From Cheilinus undulatus (Eukaryota; Chordata; Actinopteri; Labriformes; Labridae), in assembly GCF_018320785.1 (NCBI RefSeq), contig NC_054865.1, positions 45,468,898-45,532,897 of the forward strand: a stretch of DNA of 64,000 nt, given 5' to 3'. Positions within the stretch are counted from its first letter, which is position 1; every line of letters begins with the position of its first letter. The translations under genes and the position numbers were made by a program. This document shows, one piece after another, positions 41,198 through 53,340 of the stretch. Below the pieces are notes generated by a model. The model was given only the letters and a program-made list of their open reading frames with translations, was not told where the DNA came from and did not search any database.

Positions 41198-42049
41198 CCC
41201 CAAAAACAATTTTTTTTTTTTTGCAAATGCCTATCAATAGTACTCTAACGGACAAATAGGGCTCTTAACACTTGAAAAAAATGGTTTAGGCTTGTTTTAG
41301 GGACTACATTCAGCTGTGGATGAACACACATTTTACCGATGGAGCACTAAGTGTGAAAGTTGCTCTTTCATAGTAGATTAAAATGATCTTATTCTCATTA
41401 ATGATGTAAAATTTCACCCAACAACAGTGCAGCTCACTAGCGTGCTTTGAATTAATAGATCATAAATGAATAAGATGCAGCACACAAACTACACTCATCG
41501 ATCTGATCGCTCTTTGGGTTGTTTGTATTGGTCCTTTCGTGAGCTTTGTTTACAGTCTGAGCCTTTTCCTTTAAAAAAGAGAAAGATATCACCTGTGACA
41601 TAGAGAAGAATAAACTCTGTTTACCACTTAAAGCAGGGAGAATTGATCACACCTGTCACAGGAGGGCACGTGTTTTTGAAGAGGTTATCCTGACCGGTGT
41701 ATCAAACCTCCATAGCAACGCTGCCTCTCTCTCTCCACACCTCATTACTGCTTTGAATTTATGCCATTTCATTTAAAATGGGCCAATCCATTGAGAACTC
41801 AGTAAATTAAAGCCCCTCGTGTGAGACTGGTTCAACACAGACAATGGAGAGTGGAGTGAATGGAGGCTCATTTTGCATATCAAACAAATATCTTAACTCT
41901 TAATGTGAACATGTTCAAACTGAATATTTTTGTGGTTCGCTAGAGGGAAAAATGTGGGATTAAACAACAGACCACACACTCTTAACGACAGGGCTTTAAG
42001 GAGAGATGAAGTTTAGGGACAAGGCCTGGAGGACGCAGGGAAGAGACGT

Positions 42050-42202
42050 TCACATGCATTTGTTCATGCAGAGCAGCAGCTCCAGACGCAGAGCGATGCG
42101 TGTGTGCCATCCAAGAGGCAGGATGCGGATGAAGCGAGCCACGATGGGCGGCCTCAGGAGGTTCTGCACCGATGAGGAGCGGTCGGAGTTTCCATAAAAC
42201 AC
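42050..42202 (-). CDS. rs1: rs1 exon 6 and stop
   Basis: 153 bp including TGA at 42050-42052. Encodes [20 protein letters not shown] then [20 protein letters not shown] and [10 protein letters not shown]. The penultimate Cys corresponds to the human octamer-forming C-terminal cysteine. Confidence 0.97.
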   Translation of the reverse strand: MFYGNSDRSSSVQNLLRPPIVARFIRILPLGWHTRIALRLELLLCMNKCM

Positions 42203-45200
42203 CTGAGGAGAGGGGGGAGTCTGAGGTCAGGATAGATCACCTTCACCTTTTAGTCAGTATAACAATCAGATGGTTGTTTAATCTGTGAACAAAACTTATG
42301 TAAGAAACAGAATTTCACATGCAAGTGGATAGCTTTAAATTTTTTGTTTTGCTGAAACATTTGGGTTTATTTTAAACATTCTTAAGGCAAAATATATGAT
42401 TTTAAAAAATGTGGTGTTTATGATTTTTTTATTCTCTTAAAAATCTGAGGGCCCATCGGTGATCCAGTAGTGTTTCTTTTTCTTTAACTATTCAGTTATT
42501 AAAAAAAAATGACTGTTCATAAGTATATCACGTTATACACCCCCAGAAAGCTCTGACTCTCAGGAATCTGACCATGTTAAAAAAGCAGGATAAAACCACC
42601 ACAAAAGCCACAATGAATGCATTAGTCAGGCTACACACAAACAAACAATAGTAACAGTGACACAGCTCTCCAAGCTCTCCTGTACTCTCCTGATCACAAC
42701 AATCCATCAAAAACAATCCAGCTGCATCAGAAAGAGTCCTCACAATCTAAATCCAGTCAAATACTTAGCCCAGAAACAGAATCACCTACACCCATAAAGA
42801 TCCATAGCCTCAGGTTTTGTGTAATTTTAAATTTGCTGTTAGTGTTCTCAATAATCCATCACTGTAATAATGTATTTTTTCCAGGCAATGCTATATAGAA
42901 AAATGAATGCCAACTTCGATCTTTTTTGGAGTCGCCAGTTTGAAAATGCCTGGTCTTTTTCTCAGAAAAGCAGCTGTGAAAGTACTCATTTTTCTGTTCT
43001 ATTGTTATCACCTTTGAAATAGAACTAGTTAAAGCTTCAGTCTCTGGTTCAGTTGAGTTTTCCAGCTAATACCTCTCAGCTACAGTCATCTATAGGCACA
43101 ATACAAATTTAGGCAGGAAAAAAATATTTGTTGTATTACTCAGTACAAGTAGTGATGGTGAGTCTGACAGTTTGGGAAGAAACTTCAGAGATTTCCTTTC
43201 TAAAGAAAATTTTTTGTGCTTTTACTCCAAATGTTTCAAACACAAAATTCAGTTTTATTTTGCACATTCTTGCATAGGCATTTTTGTCTATTTTTACCCA
43301 TAATGCTAAGGGGTTTAAAGATAATACACTGACAAAGTGTAGATAAGTGAAGACAATGTTCTAAAGCATGTACGATTAATCTGTATCTAAAAATGCAATA
43401 TAATAAATAAGATAAAATATCCCAATAATCCCTCAAAGGAAAAAAATATTTTTACACATGTAGGCTGAAATTCATGCTCATGCACAAACCAGGCTCCTAC
43501 TGATGTGCACTAATGGAGAGATGTCAGAGTGAGGAGAGTGCCACCTGAGTGGTCTGTGATTCAGTGCCTCGTTCAGGGGAACCTCTGTTGTACTTAGAAA
43601 GTAAACTGGCATCTCTCCAGCTATCAGATTTAAAGACTTGGTCCAACTGGTGCCACCCTAAAACCTTTGTCGATGTATATTTCAGGTTGGCCTGGGTGAA
43701 ATATTTGGACAATTTGAGTTTTTTTAGTGGCGGTGCCTTAAATGGAAAGGAGAGCTCAAGAGAGTCAGGAAATGCAGGGTGACACAGGGAGGGAAGACAT
43801 GTACCAAACATGTGGGGGTCGATCCTGCGACCGGTGCATTGAGGACTGAGATCTCAGTATAAGGGTGCTCGCTCTACCAACTGAGCTGGCTCCAGATAGT
43901 CATAGCCTTAATCTGACATGACTGTTCCTATTCTACCTTATTTGATGAAAGGCTCTGTCAACTGTGTATGTGGAGATGGTTAATATAATTAAATAAGGTC
44001 AACTTTGTGACCATGAACTTCCCAACCAGGACAGTGCGAGTAATGCATTCAAAATTCCTGTCAAAATAAAGCTACAGCTGCCTGAATCACTGCCTGAAGA
44101 TACATAGTCCCATACTTTCCATACAGAGTGTTTTTATTGCTCTATCCTGTTTGAACTGACCCTGTTGTTCCCGGTCTGGTCTTTGTAATAGATCCAGTTG
44201 AGTTTCTCGTCTGAGCGATACTGGATGCTGTACTTGGTGACCCACTCGTCAGCGTCACAGCGGCCCTGAGTGAGGATTCCTGACACCACCATCACCTCCC
44301 GCAGGTCGATCTGCAGCCACTGATTGTTGTCCTGGAACTTAGACAACCAGGCACACCTGCAGCAGAAACACATTCATATAATGCAGAATGAAAACTGATG
44401 TCATACAGATTTAATATAATGTCAAATCCCATAGATAGATCTATTATTTGTCCTTTCTCATTATTATATCCATATGTATAGAAATAAAATGTTGAATTTA
44501 CTCTTCATGATTTTTTCCCCGTGAAAATTAAGTCAATACCTTGCAGAAGTTGTTTCTTGCTTCCCCCACTTTGATTAAAAATGGCCTAACTAGGATCAGG
44601 TATTGCAAATAGGTCCAGGTTATAAGATTATGAGTAAGAATTATTGACAATTTATAAAAAAAATTTTTAACTCTTCTCAGTTTCCTTGTTTTTCTTTTAA
44701 AGCAGTCTGCATCTTATGGAATGCACAATAGCTATATATTTTATAATACAGAAAATATAGTGCATACTGTAGTGTGCTGTCATTTTGCGAGATGGTAAAA
44801 TTCAAACCAGAGGATCAATTATCAAGACTACAGGTACAGAAAGCAAATTATATCACATATGAATGACATAACTACAATAATGCAAATACAAGAACTTGAA
44901 AAAAATGTACCAGATATAAGTTAGTTTAATAACCCTTTCATTTTTAATTTCTAACTTTCCTCTTTGTCTAAATAAAGGAACCACTGATCCCTCCTTGTCG
45001 AGAGCCATCACCCACTCGTACCAGTCGATCATCTGTGAGCCTTAACCAGCTCCATCCCCTCGAGTCTCTAATCCCCATGTTTTCTCAGATCTTACCAGCT
45101 CACTGTCCAGCATCATGTCTACATCCATACTCACAGTTTAAAGTGTAATCTGCCTTCATTACTCGTACAGTCATCCCCTCATCCCCCCTAGACTCTAACT

Positions 45201-48200
45201 TACATCCCTCTATCTCTCAGCGCTGACCAACATCCATTCATCCCTCCATCTCTACACAATCATCTCTTCATCCAAACTTATCTCGTCATCAGTGGGAATA
45301 AACTATTTTTAAACCCATTTATTTATTGCCGTGGTCATTCGTATTGAAATGGTTCTGGATTTTTGCTGCTTTTCTGATATGCCAATAATTCCAAATTCAT
45401 TCTTGCCGACACAGATGCCGGTGTTGTTATCATTACTGATGCTTTTGCTTAAAACTACACAAACTTAATGCTTCATCCTATAAGATGGAGCATTGTGGTA
45501 CATTCATAAATTCTGCAGAGACGTGTGGCAGATAATTCTGCTTTAAATAATGGCAGAAATGTTCATATATGCAGATAGTGATAATACTGATAATACTGAT
45601 AATACTGAGCATCCCTAATTAATTGATGTTGGGCATTTGTAAATAAGATAACATGAGTACAATCTAGAGCTGCTCTATTTGTGATGCGTCTGAAAATAAC
45701 ATTTATTATAACCTGGTGCTGTATAATTCTGTGATATTTATTTATTATTTATTGAACTTTGAAGATTTTACCCTACCATTCTTTTTACTTATTTTATCTT
45801 GATTTCACTAGAATAAGTTGACAAATTGATGATATATTCTTACTTTTATCTTGCTTTTATTAACTCTGTTTTTGTATCTAGTTTTTACATAGGGTTACCC
45901 CCTTTTAGCTTTTAAGTACTATGGTCTCTATATCATCTTTTGTCCCGTGCTGTTGATTGCCTGTGAAAGGAGGCTGACTCACTTACTGTAGACCAGTGGT
46001 TCTCAACTGGAGGGTCGTGACCCAAAAGCTCTTTCCACTGGGTTGTGAATGTGTGCCAAGAGGAAAAAAAATGGGCATAAAAGTCTATCTATGTAAGCCC
46101 GAAGTGGATATACAGTAATTTAACGCAGCTATTTCTTTTTTTTTCATGATGATGAGTAGATTTCATTGTTTGTCTCAAGATTCCTACTTATGTTTCTCCT
46201 TTTCTTTGGATAATAAGGCTGGTTAAGAGGAAAATTCATTAAGAAATTACCAAACTTCCAAAAAGTAAGAGAGATGTATACATGCATGTCCTTCTGTAAT
46301 GATTTGCTTTTTAAACATGTTTTATCATTTCTCTTTGTTTAGTTATGTTTCGTTCAATTTTGGGTCTAAACTTGAACAATTTTCGTTAAATAAAACAGAG
46401 TGGTTGGAAATTTTTCCAAAATTGGGTTGCAAATTCTCTAAAGGAGGTGGTGGTGTGTCCTGAAGTCTGACAGGTTGAGAACCTCTGCTGTAGACTAAAT
46501 CTACCTACCGGTATAAATAAAGTCATCTTACCTTGTATAAATAAAGACTGACTGATTGACTATGAGGTACATTGTGCTTCCCTGTGTTTGAAATGTGCTA
46601 CATGTTTGACTTGACTAAACAAGTCAAGTAGTTAAAGTGTCATTTCACAACTTTGGAGGAAAAATTGTTTAAAATCATATTTTTCTTCACCAAGTGTAAC
46701 AGCCTTTTAGAGATAACAGCTTCATTAAGCATACATTGACTGCATTTCTTGAATCATTTACTGTATTCTTATGCCTTTAGGCGAAGCATATTTCCTTGGC
46801 ATTTTCACCAAATAAACCTTACATAATGAGAGACAGGTCACATTTTGTTAGAGATCATTTCTGCTAATTCTCTTCCTAACAGATGGTGCAAGCTCGGACG
46901 TTTTGTTCAGGAGGGTCTCCTCGGAGACAGAGCAGTCGAATGTGTCTGGCAGAACCACCATTTTCAGAGTTTAATAAAAAGACATAGACATGTTGCCAAA
47001 GACTAAAAATACACATAGTTACATAATTTTGAAAACATCATGCTTGTACTCTTGTCATGTATTTTCCTCATTAAGAAATGTAATTCATTTACCTTTTCTT
47101 TTCATGTATTTTAATGCACATCATGATTCTGTGTTTTTTATTCTTTGCCTGATTACCCTCACCTTTCTTGAGCGAGTCATTTTTATCTTCTAGCTTTTCT
47201 TTGGTCTTTGAATATTAAGCCCCCTTTAAACATCTCACTTAGCCTTTCATTTATTTAATTTTGATGGCGCAGGAAGACTGCTTCTACTCATTCATTAGTC
47301 ACCACTCATTCATATTTCTCCCTTTTCCCATTCTTCTCTCTTCCTGCTCTGGTGATAAGCTAATTATTGGCGTTCACTCTCTTAAGAGCCAGTCAGTCAT
47401 TCATTTCAATGTGGACGCTGCAACGCTCCTCCACCCCAGCCACCTCCACTCAGTTTTTAGCTCCTAGTCCAGATCGTCACAGGTCTTCTGCTCATCTCAT
47501 CTTGTATACCTCAGTCTCCTCCTCAAAGTCACCTCATTAGTTCCTGGGCCAACTTCTCAGAAATCTCCTCCTCCTGCAATTGCCAGTGACTTTGCACATT
47601 TCTCTTTCACTATTAAAATAAATTATTTTTAAACTCGTATTAAGTATCTCCTGATTGAAATGTCTTTCTGCTGTATGCTTTTGATGTTACATATGTTTGT
47701 AAGTCTGTAAATCACTTTGAATCTCTCTCTGTATGAATGGTGCGCTGTTAATTAACTTTTCGTGCCTTTTGCTGCAGCAGACCCTTCCTATATTTTGAAT
47801 CTGGCCTTGTCTTTTCACGTGGAAACCAAATTCGACAGAAATAATGTAGGTCTCCTCTTACCCAAAGCCCTGAGTGTTGAGACGAGCTCTGCTGGGGAGC
47901 CAAGACGAGAACCAACCGGTGTACTGGTCCTGGTTGGAGCAGGTGATCTGCTCTGGACTCACTGATCCGGCCTCAAAGCCCAGGGGTCTGTGGTATGGAC
48001 ACTCTGTAGAGAGATGAGAGACATGGAGGTCTAAGTTTAAATCTCATGTGTGATTATTAGTTATTGTTTATCCCTTTAAGGCCTCGGGGCTACATGGATG
48101 TCAAGGTCAGTGCTCTGATGACTGAGAAAACACAAACAAGTCAGCTGAGCGGTAAAACACTGAAATGATCATCACTAAGCCTTTTGATTCTCCGTCTCTC

Positions 48201-51200
48201 TATCCTCTCTACTCTCTCCATCCTTTAAAGCCCCCTCCTGTTCGCAGCCCCAGTGTGACCCATATCCCCCCCTAAAAGCCTGCAGTTTAATTCTCCACAC
48301 TGAGAGAGATCAGTGATGTCCATTAAGGCAGCAGGCGGACAGATGGTCATGTCCTCCTCTCTGCAGCTTTAGCTCCATGTTGCTCACATGTTTCCATCCA
48401 TCATTCAACCCTTTTAATTCCACTAAAATCACATTAAAGAGGACCTTAGCGGACTTGGTAATTGCATGTTATGAGTGTATAAATAGAGGAGATGGGAGAG
48501 CTGTTCACGAGTGAGGTTTTTCTCCGTAAAGTTCATTAAACATCAGCTGTGGGTGATCGGAGCTGAAACCTGCTGCGCTTTTGTTTACTACTGGATTAAG
48601 CCTATCCGGTGCAGGGTCACATCCTGTCTAATCCCTGTATTACAATGTGTACAGCAGCAGCAGCAGCAGAGTGTGTGAGTCAGGAGATAAGTGTTTACAT
48701 AACAACAATAAGAGAGACACTTGTTCCTCCCTGATGGATTTCATGACTGAAATAAAACCCATTCAGACGGTTGAATCAATGGCAAAAACACAGAGAGGTA
48801 GCACACTGAGAAAAACGTCAGCAGGACTCTGTCTCCCCTCATCAGTTATCATCACAGGGTCCATGTTGTGGTAATTACTGGTTTCTATGATTGTGCATCT
48901 GCTCGGTCTATTACAAGCACAGTTATCTCAGGAAAAAACTGCTCTGAGATAATGATCGTCTGCAGAACTTCTTTCTCCTGTCAATCAATGGTTGCCAAGT
49001 GACTTGTGGATCAGTTGGCGCACACTGAGGAAAACCCTTTCAATGCAATCAACTCTTTAGGCTTCCTCCCTCTTATGTCATGAGCGGACATTTTTAAGTC
49101 TTGCCATATGATCAGAAACACCATGTTTACTGCTATTGTCATAAGATTATTTGGTCAGCTGATGTTTACTGAACTTTATATTAAAAAATTTACATTTTTC
49201 CTTCTTATCTTGATCAATATGCAAGGTCAGAGTGAAAAACATATATTGAAGAGGATTCTGCAACATGACCTTCCCTTAACAGAGGGAAAAATTGCCACAC
49301 ATATCTCTTAATTGTCTTTTTGAAGAAGCAGAGCATGTTTTCCTTTATTCAGAAATACTGTATAAAGAGGGTAAAGCAGCCTTCTCAGAGGTCTTTCTTT
49401 CTTTTCAAAGCTCCATCTGCATCGTCTTCTCTTACGATGTCCACTGGAGCATGCCCACCCTGTGGTGTCGAATCTGGACTCTAATGCACTCATGCATGTG
49501 CATGCACATATAGAGATTCTCCTTCTGTTTAATCAGCGCTGTGGAGCTTAAAGGATTTGTTGATTAAACAATATACAAGATATAAATAGCCAAGCATTTT
49601 ATCTTTATTTTGTTTGACATGAAGACAGAGCGAGATGAAAAATAATGAAGAAAGATGAAATTTTGCTCAATTGAATGTGTAAAAATAATTTTTACTAAGT
49701 TCACTTTTAAGTAAAATTGTTCTCTGACTCAAATGGAGTGAACTATTACTGCTTAAAATTTCATTTTTTTCCTCTGATAAAACACGCTTAAAACAAATAT
49801 CACAGTAAATTATCCAGGGTGAACGCTTCCATAGTTTCTCACTTCAAGCAGTCTTTTCTGCCCAGCTAATATCATCATTTACTCTCATGCTGACTGTGGA
49901 TTTTTCTAATAATTTCTCAAACATATCTCATAATATATTATGCACATTTCTTCTACAAGCCATTTTGCTGAGCTTTTTTTGGGGGGGGGTTACACATTTC
50001 CTCATAGTGGCCTTTTTGCAAGCAAGTGATAAGATTTTGAAAAGATAAACGTCCTTTTTGTGTCATACATGGCCAATCATTTTATTTGTTGATTGTTTAT
50101 TTAGATCATTTGGATCATGCTCCCAAAAGTAGGTGGTTTCACCTTGTAGATTAAAGAAATACATTTTTACCTTATCATATTTTTAAACTAGAAGTTAAAA
50201 ACAAATGGACAGGTTTTAAAAATGTGAAAATACTCCTAAAATTAAATCACAAAAGGAAAAAATGGTGCTTTGGACCTGAAACTGTTAGACACACTGTAGA
50301 AGAATATTGATTTCACAGTGTGTTTTTGTAGGGGGTAAACAAATGTAAAGCGGTGTAGTGTTGTGTTTAAAAGCATTATTCATGGGTATACTCTTAATTT
50401 AGAACACTTTTTAGTATACTCTATGGGGACAAAAACTAAGCAGGTATACTCTGTTTAACTGCATATACCCTGCACTAAACCATTTAAAATGTCCTTGACA
50501 TGAGTGAATTAAAGCATGTTAGACATGTATGTGCAATAAATTAAAATCATATATGGCACTTATAAATGGCCGTATAGATTAGAACATTTACTGACAAAAC
50601 TGGCTGTAATTTCATGGATCTTACCAGGCATGCAGTCTACTCCTCGCATCGTGGATCCAGAGCCGATGGTGGAAAATTCAGTCGGGGTCTCTGCTCCTTC
50701 GCAGTCACATTTACAGGACCTGCTGGTCCACGCCTCCGACACTCCTGCCTTAAATATACATACTGAGTGAATTTGCAGTCAATCCATCAAAACAGCATCA
50801 TCAGACACAACTGTGACAGTAAAATCAAATTAATCCACAAAATCCAATTTAAAATGAGCTATCCTATGGATTTCTGAAAATGTAATGTGTCAGAAAAGAC
50901 ATTTATCATTAAATATTTTGTTACAGGGTTGTGTTTGTCAACAGAAATCACACTATTTAACCAAATGTAATCAGATAAAGACTGTTAAACTGATATTCTT
51001 CTGGTGAACTTAAAAACATTTTCATGTAGATAGTGAGAATCTGAGTTAATTTATCCCTTATATCTGCTGAGTTTTCTTCTTACCTCTTGAGCATTGATAC
51101 TGATGAACACTGTCAGGCAGATGGCCAGAGAAGAAAAGGCAGCCATACGAGGAAGCACAGAGGAGAACAAAAAGACTGTTAGGACACAGCAGTCATCCAT

Positions 51201-51497
51201 CATAGCAAACAAAATCTGTGCATCAGTCTGTATCCTTTTAAACAAATCAGGAAAAAGACAAATCAAACATGTTACCAAAGAAAAAGCTGCATTATAATCT
51301 CCAGGATTACTGAAGAAATCTGCACTATTTGTCAGATTTTCTGTGAGGAATCTTTCCATCCCTTTAGATTTTAGTTTTAAAGTTTTAAATCACACAGATT
51401 ATGTGCTCATAAGGAGCAGAGAACAAAGACTGAAATCTGTACCGTTCACTCCCAGAAGAAGCAGAGCCAGAGGGAAACGCTTCATGATGAGAGCCAT
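42050..51497 (-). CDS. rs1: retinoschisin (RS1), complete, six coding exons
   Basis: Secreted discoidin-domain protein that forms disulfide-linked octamers on photoreceptors and bipolar cells and holds retinal layers together. The six exons (55, 26, 124, 142, 196 and 153 bp) join in frame to 231 residues; the human protein has 224. Order: hydrophobic signal peptide ([18 protein letters not shown]...), the Rs1 segment with CKCDC and VDCMP, then the discoidin domain from [11 protein letters not shown] through [54 protein letters not shown] and [16 protein letters not shown] to LLLCMNKCM. Cysteines needed for intradomain bonds and for octamer bonding (first after VD, last in NKC) are kept. The start at 51497 has a good context (AAG before ATGG); an in-frame ATG four codons on is the alternative. 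Tail-to-tail with cdkl5, 7 kb apart. Confidence 0.97.
43735..43897 (-). mobile_element. SINE copy
   Basis: Minus-strand head GGAGCCAGCTCAGTTGGTAG with B-box-like GGTCGCAGGATCGACCC. In rs1 intron 5. Confidence 0.65.
44161..44356 (-). CDS. rs1: rs1 exon 5 (discoidin core)
   Basis: 196 bp, same as human. Encodes [20 protein letters not shown] then [38 protein letters not shown] and DQTGNNR. Donor gtcagt. Confidence 0.97.
45578..45606. repeat. nine-base tandem repeat
   Basis: Three copies of TGATAATAC in the rs1 intron. Confidence 0.7.
45994..46487. mobile_element. hAT-like MITE with perfect target duplication
   Basis: 494 bp. Ends CAGTGGTTCTCAAC and the inverse CAGAGGTTCTCAAC (13 of 14 match), flanked by an exact 8-bp duplication CTGTAGAC at 45986-45993 and 46488-46495. 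No transposase. In rs1 intron 4. Confidence 0.85.
47862..48003 (-). CDS. rs1: rs1 exon 4 (start of discoidin domain)
   Basis: 142 bp, same length as in human. Encodes [20 protein letters not shown] then [15 protein letters not shown] and ARLNTQGFG. Donor gtaaga, acceptor ctacag. Confidence 0.96.
48004..51083 (-). other. rs1 introns 3 and 2
   Basis: Introns 48004-50624 and 50749-51083. A CAG run at 48653-48669 is the only simple repeat seen. No named element. Confidence 0.6.
50625..50748 (-). CDS. rs1: rs1 exon 3 (Rs1 segment)
   Basis: 124 bp. Encodes [20 protein letters not shown] then [21 protein letters not shown]. Phase 0 forces the acceptor after AAG at 50749-50750; the nearby CAG six bases away would break the frame. 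It is 18 bp longer than the human exon. Donor gtaaga. Confidence 0.9.
51084..51109 (-). CDS. rs1: rs1 exon 2, 26-bp microexon
   Basis: 26 bp, the same length as the human second exon. Encodes (V)FISINAQE, finishing the signal peptide. Acceptor CAG precedes it on the minus strand after a T/C-rich tract; donor gtaaga follows. The strict size and phase match makes this the best reading. Confidence 0.85.
51443..51497 (-). CDS. rs1: rs1 exon 1 (signal peptide)
   Basis: 55 bp from ATG to a phase-1 donor gtacag. Encodes [18 protein letters not shown] plus one base; a charged n-region (MKR) and Leu-rich core, typical of a cleaved signal peptide. Confidence 0.88.
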
Positions 51498-52269
51498 CTT
51501 CCAGTCTTCTCCAAACCAACAAGAACGACTGCTGAATGAGCAACCAAGCCAGCAATGATAGAGAGGTTGGATTACAATAATCCACAGGACACTAATGGCC
51601 TTACCTAATGCCGTCCTCATCTGACAAAGCCCCTCCTACAGCTGTTCACCCCCCACCATCAACGACCACCAACAGCAAGGCGCATTCTGAAATCTCTGCA
51701 CAAATTCTGTGCAGTCACAGGTTCGCGTCTGAAATCCTGCAAGAGAAACAGAAGACAGCGTGAACGATTGGTGATATTTGGCTCGTGTGTGTGTGCATGT
51801 GTATGTGTGAGAGAGAGGGTGCTGGAGGGTGGCGATGGCCTCTGCTGGGCCTTCTGATCCATATAATTGACCAGAAGGTCAACTTTTAGAAGCATTTATG
51901 GTCTCTTTTGCATGATTATTGCATTTCTCATGGGTAATATTGTGTACATTTTGTATGTAATCAAAGAAAACAAACCAATTACATTATTTTTGCAGATACT
52001 GGTTTAAAATTAGATACTTAGGATCACTCTTAAAATAGCCTTTCCAATTACTATGAAGTGATAGCAGACAGGTTTCTGCACCAAAAATGTCTTCTAGGTC
52101 AGACCCACCACCACATCCTAATGAGAAATTACAACTCACCACTAATCATCAAAAACTATTGAATATGAAACGCTGCAGTTTGGACCTAAGACAGAAAGAA
52201 ACATGCCACTAAAACAGAGACAAAAACGTTTTTAAAAAGTCCATCAATGCAGAACCATTAGGAGGATGC

Positions 52270-53075
52270 ATACAGTACATTCAGAAAGTTGCAGCCTCAT
52301 GCTACAATAAAAAAAAAAATCACTCAGTAACCGGTCAACACAAAGTGAAAGAATTTAAGCATTTTTTTTCTGCAAATTTATTAAAAATCAAAACTTCACA
52401 GCTGACAATGCATATCAGAGCAAAAACCATGAGGTCAAACGAACTACCTGCAGAGCTCAGAGACAGGATTGTTGCAAGGCACAGATCTGGGGAAGCTCGC
52501 AAAAAAATCCTCTTGCACTGGACAAAGTTCCAGAAGGATAAACGTCACTGCAGCCCTCCACAAATCTGGGGTAATGGCAGAGTGGCTAGATTGAAGCCAG
52601 ATACTCCATGTGAATGCCAACTGTGCTTTCATGTGTTTTCTACTGAGGAGAGGCTTCATCTAGCCATCTTGCCATAAACCCAAATCAATGGAGGGCTTCA
52701 GTGATGATTGTCCTTCTGGAACTTTGTCCTTTCTCCACAGAGGATATTCAGAGCTCAGTCAGAGTGAAGATCGGGTTCTTGGAAGAGTCCTGGTTGTGTC
52801 AAACTACTTCCACATGGAAGCCACTGGGCTCTCGGGAATCTTCAGTGCAGCAGAACTTTTCTAAGCCTTTTCCAGATTCATGCCTTGCAACAGTCCTGCC
52901 TCTGTGGGGTACTGTCAGGAGGACGATGAGAGACACAAGAACCAAAAACTCAGATGAGCTGAAAGCTATCAGAGCAACCTTGGCTTCCATAACACCTCAG
53001 CTGTGCCACAGGCTGATCGCCTCACACTGCATTAATGCAGTAATTCATGCAGAAGGAGCCCAAGTACTGAGTACA
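52270..53075 (+). mobile_element. rearranged Tc1-like element
   Basis: Left end 'tacattcagaaagttgcagc' and transposase words TMRSNELPAELRDRIVARHR SGE. The first half (52517-52561) is repeated inverted at 52690-52740. Degenerate. Confidence 0.6.
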
Positions 53076-53340
53076 TATAAATGAACATACTTTTCAGAAA
53101 GCCAACATTCTTTCTATAAAAAAAAAATATTGGTTTCATGCAATATTCTAATTTTTTGAGACACAGAATTTTTGGGATTTTATTAGCTGTAGGCCTTTAT
53201 CATCAAAATAAAAATAAATTTCTTAACTCTGTGCGTAATGAATCTGTATAATATAATTTTAAGTTTCACTTTTTGAATCGAACTACTGAAATAAATCAAC
53301 TTTCCATGATATTCTAATTTATTGAGATTCATCTGTATTT
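53076..53340. repeat. AT-rich DNA-transposon end
   Basis: Carries 'cttttcagaaagccaacatt' and 'gatattctaatttattgaga', a repeat end widespread in fish. Confidence 0.5.

Larger units (their letters stand above)
35086..42049. other. intergenic DNA between cdkl5 and rs1 (tail-to-tail)
   Basis: Begins with the cdkl5 3' UTR and ends with the rs1 3' UTR. Between lie a Tc1-like MITE (36335-36939), two halves of another Tc1-like element (37262-37530, 38822-39090), a dispersed repeat (38053-38345) and a SINE (38355-38552). 39100-41150 shows nothing I recognise. Confidence 0.7.
42203..47861 (-). other. rs1 introns 5 and 4
   Basis: Introns 42203-44160 and 44357-47861. They contain a SINE on the minus strand (43735-43897), a short nine-base tandem repeat (45578-45606) and an hAT-like MITE (45994-46487). 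The C/T-rich part near 44980-45300 and 47220-47600 may be an old repeat. Confidence 0.65.

Noticed and set aside
50743..50746. CAG acceptor six bases inside rs1 exon 3
   Set aside because: Would start the exon in the wrong phase and break the CKCDC frame.
51123..51174. Longer rs1 exon 2 using the upstream minus-strand CAG acceptor
   Set aside because: Frame would stay open, but the 26-bp exon matches human size and has a better T/C tract, so the longer form is not annotated.
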